A stretch of 64,000 bases of DNA from Synechococcus sp. CC9311 (GTDB taxonomy: Bacteria; Cyanobacteriota; Cyanobacteriia; PCC-6307; Cyanobiaceae). How positions within the stretch are numbered: the stretch's first letter is position 1; every line of letters begins with the position of its first letter. The stretch is taken from assembly GCF_000014585.1 (NCBI RefSeq), contig NC_008319.1, positions 496,001 through 560,000 of the forward strand, read 5' to 3'. The notes below the pieces were generated by a model. The model was not told where the DNA came from. It made no database searches and was given only the letters and a program-made list of their open reading frames with translations. This document shows positions 25,776 through 39,592 of the stretch, one piece after another. The translations under genes were made by a program, and so were the position numbers.

Positions 25776-26035
25776 ATTGTTGGGAGTTTAACGCTGCGCG
25801 TTCTTGTGGACTCTGAATGGTTTCTGAGCCACCACATTGAAAGCTCAAGTCTCGAACGGCACCCACTTTTATCGAGAGCGTTGCTGATGTGACTTTCCAC
25901 AGTGCGGATGCTCACCACCAGTCTGGAAGCGATGGCCCGATTGCTAAGCCCCTCAAGAAGGAGTTGGACCACGGCGGTTTCTGCTGGGGTGAAGCCTTGC
26001 TCAGCCATAAGGTCTGGAGATGCTTCTAGAACCAT
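25766..26035 (-). CDS. small stand-alone LuxR-type DNA-binding protein (PedR-like)
   Basis: The 89-residue protein is little more than a GerE helix-turn-helix: FTPAETAVVQLLLEGLSNRA (about 15-34) then IASRLVVSIRTVESHISNAL. It has no receiver domain. Cyanobacterial PedR is a small LuxR-type regulator of this size that responds to photosynthetic electron transport through a redox-active Cys. A single Cys lies here in KSGCRSRLE (about 58), so PedR is a reasonable hypothesis, not a proof. It starts 6 bases after minE and may be part of the min unit. Its stop codon lies within the tRNA-Thr sequence. Confidence 0.7.
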   Translation of the reverse strand: MVLEASPDLMAEQGFTPAETAVVQLLLEGLSNRAIASRLVVSIRTVESHISNALDKSGCRSRLELSMWWLRNHSESTRTRSVKLPTMPA

Positions 26036-26041
26036 TCCCCG

Positions 26042-26326
26042 TTAGTCAGATTTGGGAGGTGCTGAAGTAATTGGTCGACGAAACGGCAAGTTGGCAACTA
26101 AGGCCGTTACACGATCTTCGGTTTCCAGGCTTACATCCCCTTCCTCTAGGTCGATATCGACGTATTTAGCCACCACTTCAAAAATTTCACGACGCATTTG
26201 GTCGAGAAGCTCAGGGCTTAGGTCACTGCGGTCGTGAGCCAGAACAAGTTGAAGCCTGTCTCTGGCAGTACTGGCGCTCGCTGGTTGACGCCCAAGCAAT
26301 TTGTCGACAAGGTCACGGAGAGTCAT
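26042..26326 (-). CDS. minE: cell division topological specificity factor MinE
   Basis: The 94-residue protein has the MinE layout: N-terminal MinD-contact helix region, then [20 protein letters not shown] (about 17-36) and [20 protein letters not shown] (about 40-59). MinE drives MinD off the membrane, generating the oscillation that keeps the division site at mid-cell. It starts 4 bases after minD stops. Confidence 0.95.
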   Translation of the reverse strand: MTLRDLVDKLLGRQPASASTARDRLQLVLAHDRSDLSPELLDQMRREIFEVVAKYVDIDLEEGDVSLETEDRVTALVANLPFRRPITSAPPKSD

Positions 26327-26330
26327 CAGC

Positions 26331-27146
26331 TCAGAAGATCTTCGTTTGCATCAAGCGGCGCACTGTGGCCCGTAGGCCCGAACGCTCCTTGGAAGGATCC
26401 AGCAATGGAATGTCCTCGCCTTGAAGGCGGCCAGCGATATTGCCGTAGGCCTTGGCTGCTGGTGATTTTGTTCCATTCAAGGTGAGAGGTTCGCCCCGAT
26501 TGGTGCTCACGATCACCTGTTCATCTTCCAGCACTAATCCGAGCAAGGGGAGGGCCAAGATGTCGGTGACATCATCCACAGCCAGCATCTCTTGATTGGC
26601 CATCATTTTCGGCCTTACTCGGTTGAGGACGAGCTGGACCGGGTTCACCCCGTGGGTGTTGAGCAAGCCGATCACACGATCTGCATCTCGCACTGCTGAA
26701 ACCTCAGGAGTGGTGATCACAATGGCTTCCCGGGCAGCTGCAACGGCGTTTTTGAAGCCGTCTTCAATGCCCGCAGGGCAGTCGATCAACACATATTCAA
26801 ATCGTTTCTCAAGCATGGAGGCAATGGCCTGCATGTCTTCCGGTTTGAGCCACTCGAGCATCCGAGGGTTGCCAGCCGGCAGCAACGCCAGATTGGGGAC
26901 TTGCTTGTGCTTTACAAGGGCCTGGTCCAAGCGACAGGTCTCGGCTAAGACCTCTTGCGCTGTGTAGACAATGCGATTCTCGAGTCCAAGCAACAGATCA
27001 AGGTTGCGCAAACCGAAGTCGGCATCCAGAACAACGGTGCTTGACCCTCGCTGGGCTAGGGCAATCCCCAAGTTTGCCGTCAGGGTTGTCTTCCCAACGC
27101 CCCCCTTGCCGGAGCAGATCAAGATCGTTCGCGAATTTGACGTCAC
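26331..27146 (-). CDS. minD: septum site-determining ATPase MinD
   Basis: The 271-residue protein has the deviant Walker A motif [20 protein letters not shown] (about 9-28), switch motif [20 protein letters not shown] and the VLIDCPAGI strand. The C-terminus ends [11 protein letters not shown], an amphipathic membrane-targeting helix typical of MinD. It is flanked by minC upstream and minE downstream. Confidence 0.97.
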   Translation of the reverse strand: MTSNSRTILICSGKGGVGKTTLTANLGIALAQRGSSTVVLDADFGLRNLDLLLGLENRIVYTAQEVLAETCRLDQALVKHKQVPNLALLPAGNPRMLEWLKPEDMQAIASMLEKRFEYVLIDCPAGIEDGFKNAVAAAREAIVITTPEVSAVRDADRVIGLLNTHGVNPVQLVLNRVRPKMMANQEMLAVDDVTDILALPLLGLVLEDEQVIVSTNRGEPLTLNGTKSPAAKAYGNIAGRLQGEDIPLLDPSKERSGLRATVRRLMQTKIF

Positions 27147-27186
27147 GTTGTCGCGGTTGATTTGGCAAGGTTAAGGGCTAGTGCCC

Positions 27187-27900
27187 TTAATTGTTCAAAT
27201 CGAAAGAAAGCTCCTGAATTGTTAAGTCACTGCGGGGATCAGCAGGCTCGATTGCAATCTCTCCATCCACAATCCGCGCTTCCTCCGCCAGACCAGGTTG
27301 GGGTTTTTCCTCTGGTCCTCTGGCGACTAGATCCGCGATTCGTAGCTGAAGCGGACGGAGCTGTAAGGCCGTGATGCGTGCATTCAAATCGCCTTGAACA
27401 CCCGCATGAGCACAGCCACGGAGGCGTCCCCAGATCAGGACGTTCCCTCCTGCGCTGATTTGAGCGCCTGGATTGACATCTCCAATGAGCAAAACGTGAT
27501 GACGAGCTTTCAGATGGTCTCCCGATCGCAGGGTTGCTCGATGGATCAACAGGGCTGGGGCCTGCTGTTCTTCGCGACTTTCAGGACGAGGATCAGTGGG
27601 CTGCGGCGTCATGAGCTGAGCTGGAATGCCAAGCGCGTTCGCGCTGACAACGGTATGTGGATTGCAGCTTTTGATCGACAGCAATCGACATTGACGTTCC
27701 TCAAGCTGGGCTTGAAAGGCAGCGAGCACTCGGCAATTCAGCAACCACTCCCCGCTATCCAATTCAAGATCTTTTCCCTCAAGACCATTGAGTTGGTCCG
27801 CCAGGGTGTCCTGCCAAGGGATGTGCCGATTGGTGGGCAAAACTAGGCGATGGCATGCAGTTTGAAAGGTCCCTTGGGTCAAAGCCACCGACGTGATCAA
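27187..27900 (-). CDS. minC: septum site-determining protein MinC
   Basis: The 237-residue protein has a divergent N-terminal domain and the conserved MinC C-terminal beta-helix: RSGDHLKARHHVLLIGDVNP (about 126-145), GGNVLIWGRLRGCAHAG (about 151-167). MinC blocks FtsZ assembly when activated by MinD. It is 40 bases upstream of minD. The last 50 residues (IVDGEIAIEPADPRSDLTIQ) are a tail beyond the core fold. Confidence 0.9.
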   Translation of the reverse strand: MITSVALTQGTFQTACHRLVLPTNRHIPWQDTLADQLNGLEGKDLELDSGEWLLNCRVLAAFQAQLEERQCRLLSIKSCNPHTVVSANALGIPAQLMTPQPTDPRPESREEQQAPALLIHRATLRSGDHLKARHHVLLIGDVNPGAQISAGGNVLIWGRLRGCAHAGVQGDLNARITALQLRPLQLRIADLVARGPEEKPQPGLAEEARIVDGEIAIEPADPRSDLTIQELSFDLNN

Positions 27901-27915
27901 GAGTGGAGGCTGACG

Positions 27916-29172
27916 TTAGATGTGCGCCAGGTATTGGCCCACCTTTCGTTTCAGTTCCTGACCGATCTGTTTTGGATAAATCAGCCAGCTGGTGCTGGCC
28001 GGTGTGCTCAGGCTTCTAACCAGTGCTGAGCTTTGCTCAAGCGCTTGAAGTTGCTGGCCATTCCAGAGCCTTAGCCCCCCTCGATAGGGGTGATACCCAC
28101 GTAATTGTTGATGCCGTAGTCCGCAGCACAAACTCGGATCTAAACCTTTCGCTTCGGCTAATCCCCTGGCTTGGGCCAAGCATTCGAGCTGTTTCTCTTT
28201 TGAAAGACTGTCTACATCCAGTGCTTTAAATAGTCGTCGGTTGAGAAACCGATCACAGAGATCAGCGAGCGGGCGAGGGGCTTCCTCTCGCCAGCGCAAC
28301 AAGTGATAGCCAGTTCGCAGGTCATCGTTGGCGAGGTAGGACTCCAGGTCGAGCTCATGGGCAGACCAAAGCCAGCTGTGCATCGTGGAATCTGTCCAGA
28401 CATCATTGGGGCCTAGCTCACGGGCTAGACGGATCATTTGTTCCAGCAGCCAATTGCAGACCACATTGAGGCGGTGGTTGTAAACACTGCGGTACATCAG
28501 GTTTCGCACCACGAGGTAGTGCTCGACGGCCATTAGACCCTTGGGATGAATAGCGAGTTCTCCATCTGGCGCCAGGGTGAGTGCTGCCAGGATTCTCTCT
28601 AAATCAAGCTGGCCATAGCTCGTCCCAGTGCTGTAGCTATCGCGCAGCAAGTAATCGAGTCTGTCGCAGTCGAGTTGGCTGCTAACAAGGTCCTTAATCA
28701 CCCTGCGTTGTGTGCTGCCGTGCTCTAGAAGTGCGGCCACGGCTTCTGAACTTCCCGGTTGGAATCGTTCGAGTGGCTCCTGGATCGCCGGGTGCTCTCG
28801 AACGATGCGTGCTGACCAATGTTCGTGGTGGGTGCCAAACATTTCCTCGCCGGTGTGGCTCAGGGGCGCATGACCCAAGTCATGGAGCAGGGCTGCTGCA
28901 TAGAGCACGCCCCGATGAAGTTCCAGTGACGGATCCATGGCCAACAAGCTCTGAAAGGCCTGTCGTGCGATGTGGAACACGCCAAGAGAGTGGGTGAACC
29001 GGCTCGATTCCGCGCCGTGGAAGGTTAAAAATGCGGGCCCGAGCTGGCGAATGCGCCGAAGCCTTTGGAAGGGAGCTGCGTCAACGAGCTCGAGCACCAG
29101 CGCTTCTGCTGGGTCGTCTGTATTGAGCGCGATGCCGCCATGAAGAGGGTCGTGATAAGTGCGGCTACTCAT
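27916..29172 (-). CDS. HD-domain phosphohydrolase (dNTPase/SAMHD1-like)
   Basis: The 418-residue protein has the HD metal site: FTHSLGVFHIARQAF (about 58-72) and YAAALLHDLGHAPLSHTGEE (about 90-109). The region SQLDCDRLDYLLRDSYSTGT (about 166-185) is also typical of the family. Members remove triphosphate or phosphate from nucleotides; the exact substrate is not visible. Its start codon overlaps the ctpA stop by four bases, so the two genes are co-translated. Confidence 0.82.
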   Translation of the reverse strand: MSSRTYHDPLHGGIALNTDDPAEALVLELVDAAPFQRLRRIRQLGPAFLTFHGAESSRFTHSLGVFHIARQAFQSLLAMDPSLELHRGVLYAAALLHDLGHAPLSHTGEEMFGTHHEHWSARIVREHPAIQEPLERFQPGSSEAVAALLEHGSTQRRVIKDLVSSQLDCDRLDYLLRDSYSTGTSYGQLDLERILAALTLAPDGELAIHPKGLMAVEHYLVVRNLMYRSVYNHRLNVVCNWLLEQMIRLARELGPNDVWTDSTMHSWLWSAHELDLESYLANDDLRTGYHLLRWREEAPRPLADLCDRFLNRRLFKALDVDSLSKEKQLECLAQARGLAEAKGLDPSLCCGLRHQQLRGYHPYRGGLRLWNGQQLQALEQSSALVRSLSTPASTSWLIYPKQIGQELKRKVGQYLAHI

Positions 29173-30476
29173 GCCGTTGCTGCCATCTCCTCTTCATTGC
29201 TGAGATCAGTTGTTGGGGGAGATTCCGCAGTTTGTCGATCGATGATGGCCTCCAGCACCCGTGCGGCATCCGTTAGCCAGCGGTCTCCCTCGCCACCCGG
29301 ATTCAGCGGCTCGGGCTGATCTAGCAAACGGTCTGGAGTAATTCCTTGCCCCTGAATGTCACGTCCGCTTGGGGTGACATAGCCGGCAACAGTGACGGCC
29401 AAACCACTGCCATCGCTCAGATTGGTGAGGGTCTGAATGAGTCCTTTGCCGAAGGTTTCACTGCCGAGCAGCAGTGACCGATCATTGTCTTGAAGGGCCC
29501 CCGCGAGGATCTCGCTGGCACTCGCGGTGCCGGCGTTGACCAAGGTCACCATCGGACCGTCGTACAACGTGATTGGGTTCGATTGGATGGGATCAGCAAT
29601 CCCATCTCGATTGCGTGTTTCTACAATGGGCTCTTGGTTTAGGAAGGCGTCAGCAACAGCGAGTCCACCGCTGACGAGCCCTCCAGAGTTGTTCCGAAGG
29701 TCAAGAACTACCCCTTCCACTCCTTTGTCGGTGAGTTCCTGCAAGGCTTCTTGAACTTGATTCGGTACGCCTTCGCTGAATTGTGTGATTCGAAGATGGC
29801 CAAGGGTGTGGGTGTCACTGCGAAGACGGCGTGTGCGAACGGGGCGCAGGTCAACATTGCGTCGTTCCAATGTGAGTTCTTCCGGCTCTCCATTTGGGGG
29901 TTGCACAGTCAGCAAAACCTGTGTTCCTACATCCCCTCGTAAGCGTGCCGCTGTGGTTTCGAGTCCCAGCAGAGCGGTCGATTCTCCGTTCACTGCCAGC
30001 AGCGCCGCGCCGCTGACCACGCCAGCGTCAGCGGCGGGTGACCCCTCGAGTGCCGCGATCACAACGACTGAATCTTCATCGTTGTGATGGCCGAGTTGAA
30101 GCCCTACTCCACTCAGGCTTCCCGAGTTGCTGGATTTCATGACGGAGTAATCGTCAGGTCTCAAAAGACGTGTGTATGGATCATCGAGGGGCTCAAGCAT
30201 GGCTTCGATGGCGCTGTAGGCCTGCTCGCTGGTTTCGATCGTCTTCTCGAGAGCCTTCTGTCGCAAACGCTTCCAGTGAATACGGTCGAAAGTCGAGGGG
30301 TCGACATAGCTCTGATTCACGAGGCGCCAGGTTTCCACCACCAACTGCTGGGCATCGTTGAGAGCCAGAGCAGGCGCTGGAATTAAGAGGCTGCAAAGCA
30401 AAAGGGAGGCCAAGCCGGAGGCCAGCTGCCGCAGGCCTTTTCTCATGTAATTAACAATCGGCAACATCAGCTTCAT
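29169..30476 (-). CDS. ctpA: C-terminal processing protease
   Basis: The 435-residue protein begins with a signal peptide (LASLLLCSLLIPAPALA, cleaved near residue 38), then a PDZ domain (SGVGLQLGHHNDEDSVVVIA, about 98-117) and a tail-specific protease domain. The catalytic Ser lies in NAGTASASEILAGALQD and the Lys in GSETFGKGLIQT. CtpA processes the D1 precursor of photosystem II in the thylakoid lumen, which fits the export signal. Other Ctp paralogues (CtpB, CtpC) are possible. The ATG at residue 11 may be the true start. It is divergent from petB with 58 bases between. Confidence 0.85.
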   Translation of the reverse strand: MKLMLPIVNYMRKGLRQLASGLASLLLCSLLIPAPALALNDAQQLVVETWRLVNQSYVDPSTFDRIHWKRLRQKALEKTIETSEQAYSAIEAMLEPLDDPYTRLLRPDDYSVMKSSNSGSLSGVGLQLGHHNDEDSVVVIAALEGSPAADAGVVSGAALLAVNGESTALLGLETTAARLRGDVGTQVLLTVQPPNGEPEELTLERRNVDLRPVRTRRLRSDTHTLGHLRITQFSEGVPNQVQEALQELTDKGVEGVVLDLRNNSGGLVSGGLAVADAFLNQEPIVETRNRDGIADPIQSNPITLYDGPMVTLVNAGTASASEILAGALQDNDRSLLLGSETFGKGLIQTLTNLSDGSGLAVTVAGYVTPSGRDIQGQGITPDRLLDQPEPLNPGGEGDRWLTDAARVLEAIIDRQTAESPPTTDLSNEEEMAATA

Positions 30477-30534
30477 TCTGTCGCGTCGGTTGGATCGTCA
30501 TCGGTAGACTCTCGCAATCCAAACCGACCTTTGC

Positions 30535-31191
30535 ATGGCGAACTCCTCACCTGTCTACGACTGGTTCCAGGAACGTCTTGAAATTCAGGACATCGCTGAT
30601 GACTTCAGCACCAAGTACGTTCCGCCCCACGTCAATATTTTCTATTGCCTGGGCGGCATCACGCTTGTTTGCTTCCTGATTCAGTTCGCGACCGGGTTCG
30701 CGATGACTTTCTATTACAAGCCCACTGTGGCTGAGGCTTACAGCTCAGTTCAGTACCTGATGACAGACGTGAGCTTCGGGTGGCTCATTCGCTCAGTTCA
30801 CAGATGGAGCGCCTCAATGATGGTGCTCATGCTGATCCTGCATGTCTTCCGTGTGTACCTCACGGGTGGCTTCAAGCGTCCCCGTGAGCTCACTTGGGTG
30901 ACTGGTGTGACGATGGCTGTGATCACGGTTTCCTTCGGAGTTACCGGATACTCACTTCCTTGGGATCAAGTTGGCTATTGGGCCGTCAAGATCGTTTCCG
31001 GAGTCCCCGCTGCCATTCCAGTGGTTGGTGATTTCATGGTTGAGCTTTTGCGTGGTGGAGAAAGTGTTGGCCAATCCACACTCACTCGCTTTTACAGCCT
31101 TCACACATTCGTGATGCCTTGGTTGCTTGCTGTCTTCATGCTCATGCACTTCTTGATGATCCGTAAGCAGGGCATTTCTGGTCCTTTGTGA
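30535..31191 (+). CDS. petB: cytochrome b6 of the cytochrome b6f complex
   Basis: The 218-residue protein has four membrane helices and the haem-ligand His residues in [20 protein letters not shown] and [20 protein letters not shown]. The N-terminal [20 protein letters not shown] is typical, with Cys35 in the FYCLGGITL region that binds haem c-n. It works in thylakoids between photosystems II and I. It is followed by petD after 77 bases. Confidence 0.98.
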   Translation: MANSSPVYDWFQERLEIQDIADDFSTKYVPPHVNIFYCLGGITLVCFLIQFATGFAMTFYYKPTVAEAYSSVQYLMTDVSFGWLIRSVHRWSASMMVLMLILHVFRVYLTGGFKRPRELTWVTGVTMAVITVSFGVTGYSLPWDQVGYWAVKIVSGVPAAIPVVGDFMVELLRGGESVGQSTLTRFYSLHTFVMPWLLAVFMLMHFLMIRKQGISGPL

Positions 31192-31268
31192 TCCATCTCA
31201 GTTGCTTTACGCACTGATTCAAGTTTCGAACTTTCCCACTTACCGTTCGTTCATTACCGCTTCGCACC

Positions 31269-31751
31269 ATGCATATTCTCAAGAAGCCTGATCTCACCGA
31301 CCCCAAGTTGCGGGCCAAGCTCGCCAAAGGCATGGGTCATAACTATTACGGTGAGCCGGCATGGCCCAATGATCTTCTCTACATCTTCCCTGTAGTCATT
31401 CTTGGCACCATTGCCTGCATTGTCGGTCTGTCCGTCTTAGATCCAGCCATGCTGGGCGACAAAGCCGATCCGTTCGCAACACCGCTTGAAATCCTCCCTG
31501 AGTGGTACCTCTATCCGGTGTTCCAGATCCTCAGGGTTGTTCCTAACAAGCTTCTTGGTATCGCACTGCAAACCTTGGTTCCCCTTGGTTTGATGCTTAT
31601 TCCATTCATTGAGAGCTTTAACAAGTTTCAGAACCCATTCCGCCGTCCTATCGCGATGGCAGTCTTCTTGTTCGGTACAGCTACCACTATCTATTTGGGA
31701 ATCGGTGCTGCGATGCCTATCGACAAGTCACTGACTCTCGGTTTGTTCTGA
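31269..31751 (+). CDS. petD: cytochrome b6f subunit IV
   Basis: The 160-residue protein starts [20 protein letters not shown] and contains the conserved PEWY motif of the quinol-oxidising site within [16 protein letters not shown]. Three membrane helices are visible. It follows petB and is closed by a strong terminator. Confidence 0.98.
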   Translation: MHILKKPDLTDPKLRAKLAKGMGHNYYGEPAWPNDLLYIFPVVILGTIACIVGLSVLDPAMLGDKADPFATPLEILPEWYLYPVFQILRVVPNKLLGIALQTLVPLGLMLIPFIESFNKFQNPFRRPIAMAVFLFGTATTIYLGIGAAMPIDKSLTLGLF

Positions 31752-31765
31752 GCAAACCAGCTTCA

Positions 31766-31802
31766 GTAAAAAACCCCTAGCCCATGGCTAGGGGTTTTTT
31801 TG
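31766..31802. terminator. bidirectional terminator between petD and the invertase gene
   Basis: ACCCCTAGCC and GGCTAGGGGT pair around CATG, with A-rich and T-rich flanks on either side, so it can end petBD on the plus strand and the convergent invertase gene on the minus strand. Confidence 0.92.
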
Positions 31803-31827
31803 TGCGGTGTTGTTTTGAGCTGTTGTT

Positions 31828-33282
31828 TTATCCGCTCGGTCCGTCAAGGTCGAGCATGTCCACATCATCAGGATTGACCCGAAGGAAGTGATGGAGCAGA
31901 AGAAATCCAACGATGGTCCAGGTCTGATAAGTGCGTGATTGCTGGCCCATCCAAGTGCCTGTGGGTCCATCGAAATATTCAGCCCATTGTTGTCTTGGCA
32001 GTTGGTTGAGCTGGCTCCAGTAACAATCCTCAAGCATCGCCTTCATCTGCCCCATCAGCAGGATGTCTGCATTGGGGTGACGGCGCTCATGGAGAAGAAT
32101 CGAAGCTCCGAAATACCAAAGAAGGCTCGGCCAATGGCCACCATTGTGGTAACTCCATGGCCAGTTCTTAGGGTCTGATCCGGTCTTGTTTTGCCACTCC
32201 AACGTTTCCATGGGTGGGTGGCAAATCCGCATTGGCATCTGCGCCATCAGATGATTGCGGTTGTGAAGCGTGAGGCGAAACAGTGCACGCTGTTGCGGTG
32301 CTGTCAGGAGTCCGAAGAGACAGCCCAGGGAATTGCCAAGACTGTAAAAACGGAAATCGGGTCGACCGGTACGGATGTTGCCGATTAAATAGCCACCGCG
32401 GTTCTCAAGCCAATCCTGCAGCCAATCAGGGATCACTTGTGGCTGCACATTGAATTCGTTTTGGTGCTGATTGTCGCCGTATTGCTCCGTGGGCCTTCGT
32501 CTTAAAACTTGCATCGTTTTACTGGTTACCCAGTAGTGCTTCAGCAAGAACTTGCGGAGGTCATGAATCCACTGGCGTGTGAGCACCAAACGTTGATCGA
32601 GCAGGCGACTGCTTTGATTCCGTAGACCGAGCTCCATGAGCTGGGAGCAGCAACGAAGGGAGGCGTACAGGAGCACTTCGACTTCAAGGGGTGCACCCCA
32701 TACGTCCATTGGACGATCGATCATGAACGCACAATCCGGAACAAACAGCACCGGCGTGCCCTCAAACGTGGGGTGAAGAACGAGGTCCAACAACAGTTGG
32801 ACCCCTCGTTGGACGCCTGGGGTGGATCCAAATTGTTCGTCCCCACTGGCTTTGACGTACATCCAGCAGAGGACTGGCCACCAGAGACTGGCGTCGACAG
32901 ATGTGATCCGTCCGATTGAACGTTGTCCGTAATCGGCAATGAGCTCACCGTTCTCCTCAACAAAACTTGTTGGGAATACACCACGGGTCTGATAGGTAGT
33001 GCTCTGCAGGTCGAGGCAGATCTTGAGGAACTGCTTGACGACCTTGAACCTTTTTTGCGTCAACAGGTAGACCATCACTGGCACGTTGTCGCGCAGGAAG
33101 ATCTCGCCGTAATTGAGGGCCTCGTCGTCACGAGGGTGCTGGAGAGCAGCAACGCTTCCTGCCAGGCTGCCAGCAATCGGAATCAGCGTGCGTTCGAAAT
33201 GCTCTTTGGCCTTTTGAACGACCTGATCTTCTTTGGAGCTGGGACGGACCCGCTGGTTCTGTTGGCTGAAGCGTTCGGCCAT
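31828..33282 (-). CDS. alkaline/neutral invertase (GH100)
   Basis: From the Met at 33282 (MAERFSQQNQRVRP) the protein has 484 residues; the reading frame extends 8 residues further. It shows neutral invertase features: NYGEIFLRDNVPVMVYLLTQ (about 66-85), VDASLWWPVLCWMYVKASG (about 135-155), and MPMRICHPPMETLEWQNKTG with SYHNGGHWPSLLWYFGASIL near the end. The enzyme splits sucrose into glucose and fructose in the cytosol. Sucrose is a minor compatible solute or carbon store in these cells. It is convergent with petBD. Confidence 0.85.
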   Translation of the reverse strand: MAERFSQQNQRVRPSSKEDQVVQKAKEHFERTLIPIAGSLAGSVAALQHPRDDEALNYGEIFLRDNVPVMVYLLTQKRFKVVKQFLKICLDLQSTTYQTRGVFPTSFVEENGELIADYGQRSIGRITSVDASLWWPVLCWMYVKASGDEQFGSTPGVQRGVQLLLDLVLHPTFEGTPVLFVPDCAFMIDRPMDVWGAPLEVEVLLYASLRCCSQLMELGLRNQSSRLLDQRLVLTRQWIHDLRKFLLKHYWVTSKTMQVLRRRPTEQYGDNQHQNEFNVQPQVIPDWLQDWLENRGGYLIGNIRTGRPDFRFYSLGNSLGCLFGLLTAPQQRALFRLTLHNRNHLMAQMPMRICHPPMETLEWQNKTGSDPKNWPWSYHNGGHWPSLLWYFGASILLHERRHPNADILLMGQMKAMLEDCYWSQLNQLPRQQWAEYFDGPTGTWMGQQSRTYQTWTIVGFLLLHHFLRVNPDDVDMLDLDGPSG

Positions 33283-33611
33283 GGTGCTTTTGCGACCATT
33301 GTTCAAAACTTAGTGATGGACTTTGCTCTGGCCAGTGGAAGCAAGTCTGGAGATGCTCTCATCCCTCCAAGGTTGCAAAGAGGGTGTGTGTTGGGTTATG
33401 GTTTTGGACTGCGCGGGGGAGTAACACTCCGAGGCGCAGCCGAGGGATGCAAAGAGCGAAAGCTTGAAGTGTTCTGAGGGTGCTTACGAGATTGGGGGAG
33501 CGATCCCACGATGTTGTAAGTTTCAAAGGCGGTCGCGAGACCGCAGGCCGCACGTCTCTGAAAGGGGACGCAAAGCCAGAACCTGGACAATTAAAAAGTT
33601 TAGGAACTGAC

Positions 33612-33682
33612 GCTTTTATCGCGTTTAGTTCGAGTTAAGGCCGAAAGGTTTTAATGCGAACTAAATGATATTGCGATAAAGG
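33612..33682 (+). ncRNA. long hairpin in the rRNA leader
   Basis: CTTTTATCGC then TTTAGTTCG and TTAA on the left arm pair with TTAA, CGAACTAAA and GCGATAAAG on the right arm around the loop GGCCGAAAGG, with one asymmetric bulge of about six bases. The stem is over 20 pairs. It may be a structured leader element or a separate small RNA. Confidence 0.6.
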
Positions 33683-33720
33683 TGTGAGGTCCCGTCAACA
33701 ACATTTTAGTTGCAGAGAAG

Positions 33721-33778
33721 CATTGTGCTTACAACTTGAGGGTTTTCACGAACCATTGAGTTGTCGGTGTGCGCAATG
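33721..33778 (+). ncRNA. second hairpin in the rRNA leader
   Basis: CATTGTGC and ACAACT (33721-33736) pair with AGTTGT and GCGCAATG (33759-33778), with one G-U pair and a small internal loop. It lies about 180 bases before 16S. Confidence 0.5.
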
Positions 33779-33954
33779 TGGAGCAACGACCGGATCTGAG
33801 ATCCTGGAAAGTCAAACGAGGAAGAGATTCTAAATTTGCACTCTTGTGAATCCTTCTGTCAGAGGAAGGGGGCGACAACTGCGACCAGTACGCCAGTGCT
33901 GGGCCCGTGGGTGAAGCAAGTCAATCTGAGGTGAGAACCAAAAGGGATTGATCT

Positions 33955-35438
<1,484 letters not shown>

Positions 35439-35623
35439 ACAGGGAGACAAACAACGATTTTGATGTCTGAGTTTTTTATTCTTAGGCCAAAATCCTGTCA
35501 CCTTAGGTCGATCGGTACCTCAACTTTGAAGCTAAGAGAGTTCCAGCAATGGTTGTCTGCTTAGTGGAGATTTTTAGTTCCTAAACTTTGTCTAGTTCAC
35601 AACCCATTAGGGATGAGACTCCT

Positions 35624-35697
<74 letters not shown>

Positions 35698-35706
35698 TTC
35701 GGTGTA

Positions 35707-35779
35707 GGGGGTTTAGCTCAGTTGGTAGAGCGCCTGCTTTGCAAGCAGGATGTCAGGAGTTCGAGTCTCCTAACCTCCA
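35707..35779 (+). tRNA. tRNA-Ala (anticodon TGC)
   Basis: A 73-base cloverleaf 9 bases after tRNA-Ile: GGGGGTTTAGCTCAGTTGG at the 5' end, anticodon loop TTTGCAA, T-arm AGTTCGAGTCT. It is the second spacer tRNA. Confidence 0.98.
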
Positions 35780-36199
35780 CTGACTGCAAAGAATCCCCAT
35801 CTCCAAAACCTGGAGTATGAACTCGTATGGATTGTGATTTAGATGTGTCCGCTAGATGATCCTAGCTTCTTGTCATTTTAAGACATGGAAATGGTTCCAT
35901 GATTTGATTGATAGGATGCTGGGCTCGATTCAATGTATTGAGAGATCAATGCATTGTTTTGATGTCTAGCCGAACCTTGACAACTGCATAGTAAAAGTCT
36001 GGAAAGAATAAAGCATCTCATAGATGCATCATTCTTGAGTGTTCATTCACTTTTGGATGGTGTTAATTCTAAGAGCAAGAGCCGAGACTCCAGCATGTTC
36101 TTTCAAATGTGTCGAGCATTTGAGAGTTTGATTTTAATTTCTACTTGTAGAAGTTAGAAGAATCTGTTTCAACGACAGCAAGCGTGTTGGAGATACATT
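35780..36199 (+). other. 3' part of the 16S-23S spacer
   Basis: About 420 non-coding bases between tRNA-Ala and 23S rRNA. It contains a TTGACAACTGCATAG box near 35976, typical of the antitermination region in cyanobacterial spacers, and several short inverted repeats such as CATCTCATAGATG. Confidence 0.6.
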
Positions 36200-39064
<2,865 letters not shown>

Positions 39065-39179
39065 ACACTTGGTTCTTGCCTTGAAACAACTTTATTTGAT
39101 CCAGATTGCATCATCAAGACGAAAGTTGAGGTGATGAAGCTATGCAGTTCTCAGGGATCAACCCTTGGGAATTTTCTAT

Positions 39180-39296
39180 CCTGGTGTCCATAGCGCTGTG
39201 GAACCACTCCGATCCATCTCGAACTCGGTTGTGAAACGCAGCAGCGGCGACGATATTTGGGGGGTAGCCCCCTGAGAAAATAGCTCGATGCCAGGT
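39180..39296 (+). rRNA. rrf: 5S ribosomal RNA
   Basis: About 117 bases starting CCTGGTGTCCATAGCGCTGT and ending ATGCCAGG, whose ends pair to close helix I. Conserved loop segments CCGATCCATCTCGAACTCGG are present. Ends are approximate. Confidence 0.95.
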
Positions 39297-39313
39297 AAAA
39301 ACATTCCAAACGA

Positions 39314-39347
39314 AGAAAGCCATCCCTTGAAGGGGTGGCTTTTTTTG
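39314..39347 (+). terminator. intrinsic terminator of the rRNA operon
   Basis: AAGCCATCCC and GGGGTGGCTT pair around TTGAA, followed by seven T, 18 bases after 5S rRNA. Confidence 0.93.
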
Positions 39348-39394
39348 TGCCATTTCTCGCGTTACGTTGGTTTTGATTGGTGCCAGCAGCTGCC

Positions 39395-39592
39395 ATGGCT
39401 AAACAAATCCGGCTGCGAAGGTTGGTTCGTAGTCTTTGGCGCGCCTGTTTGCGTTGGGCGAAGTGCGATTGCGTGGATCTGAGTGCTGCATTTGCGTATT
39501 ACACGCTGCAATCGATCTTCCCGATCCTTCTCATTTCATTGTCAATTGCTTCCACACCTTCTCCTTCCTTTAAGTTAAGCCGTTGCTTCTAA
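39395..39592 (+). pseudogene. truncated YihY/BrkB-like membrane protein gene
   Basis: From MAKQIRLRRLVRSLWRACLR the frame continues VDLSAAFAYYTLQSIFPILL ISLS, which matches the N-terminus of the YihY (BrkB) family of about 280-300 residue membrane proteins. Homology stops after about 50 residues. The remaining residues (TPSPSFKLSRCF) look like read-through into foreign sequence, and no further YihY sequence follows up to mutM. The broken end meets the 3' end of the SulP gene on the other strand, so the gene was probably cut by the event that brought in that gene. Confidence 0.7.

Larger units (their letters stand above)
33307..33954 (+). promoter_or_regulatory. rRNA operon leader region
   Basis: About 650 bases with no gene between the invertase start and 16S rRNA. 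It holds two large hairpins (33612-33682 and 33721-33778) and should contain the rrn promoter(s) and the 5' processing signals of 16S. Promoter boxes could not be placed with confidence. Confidence 0.6.
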
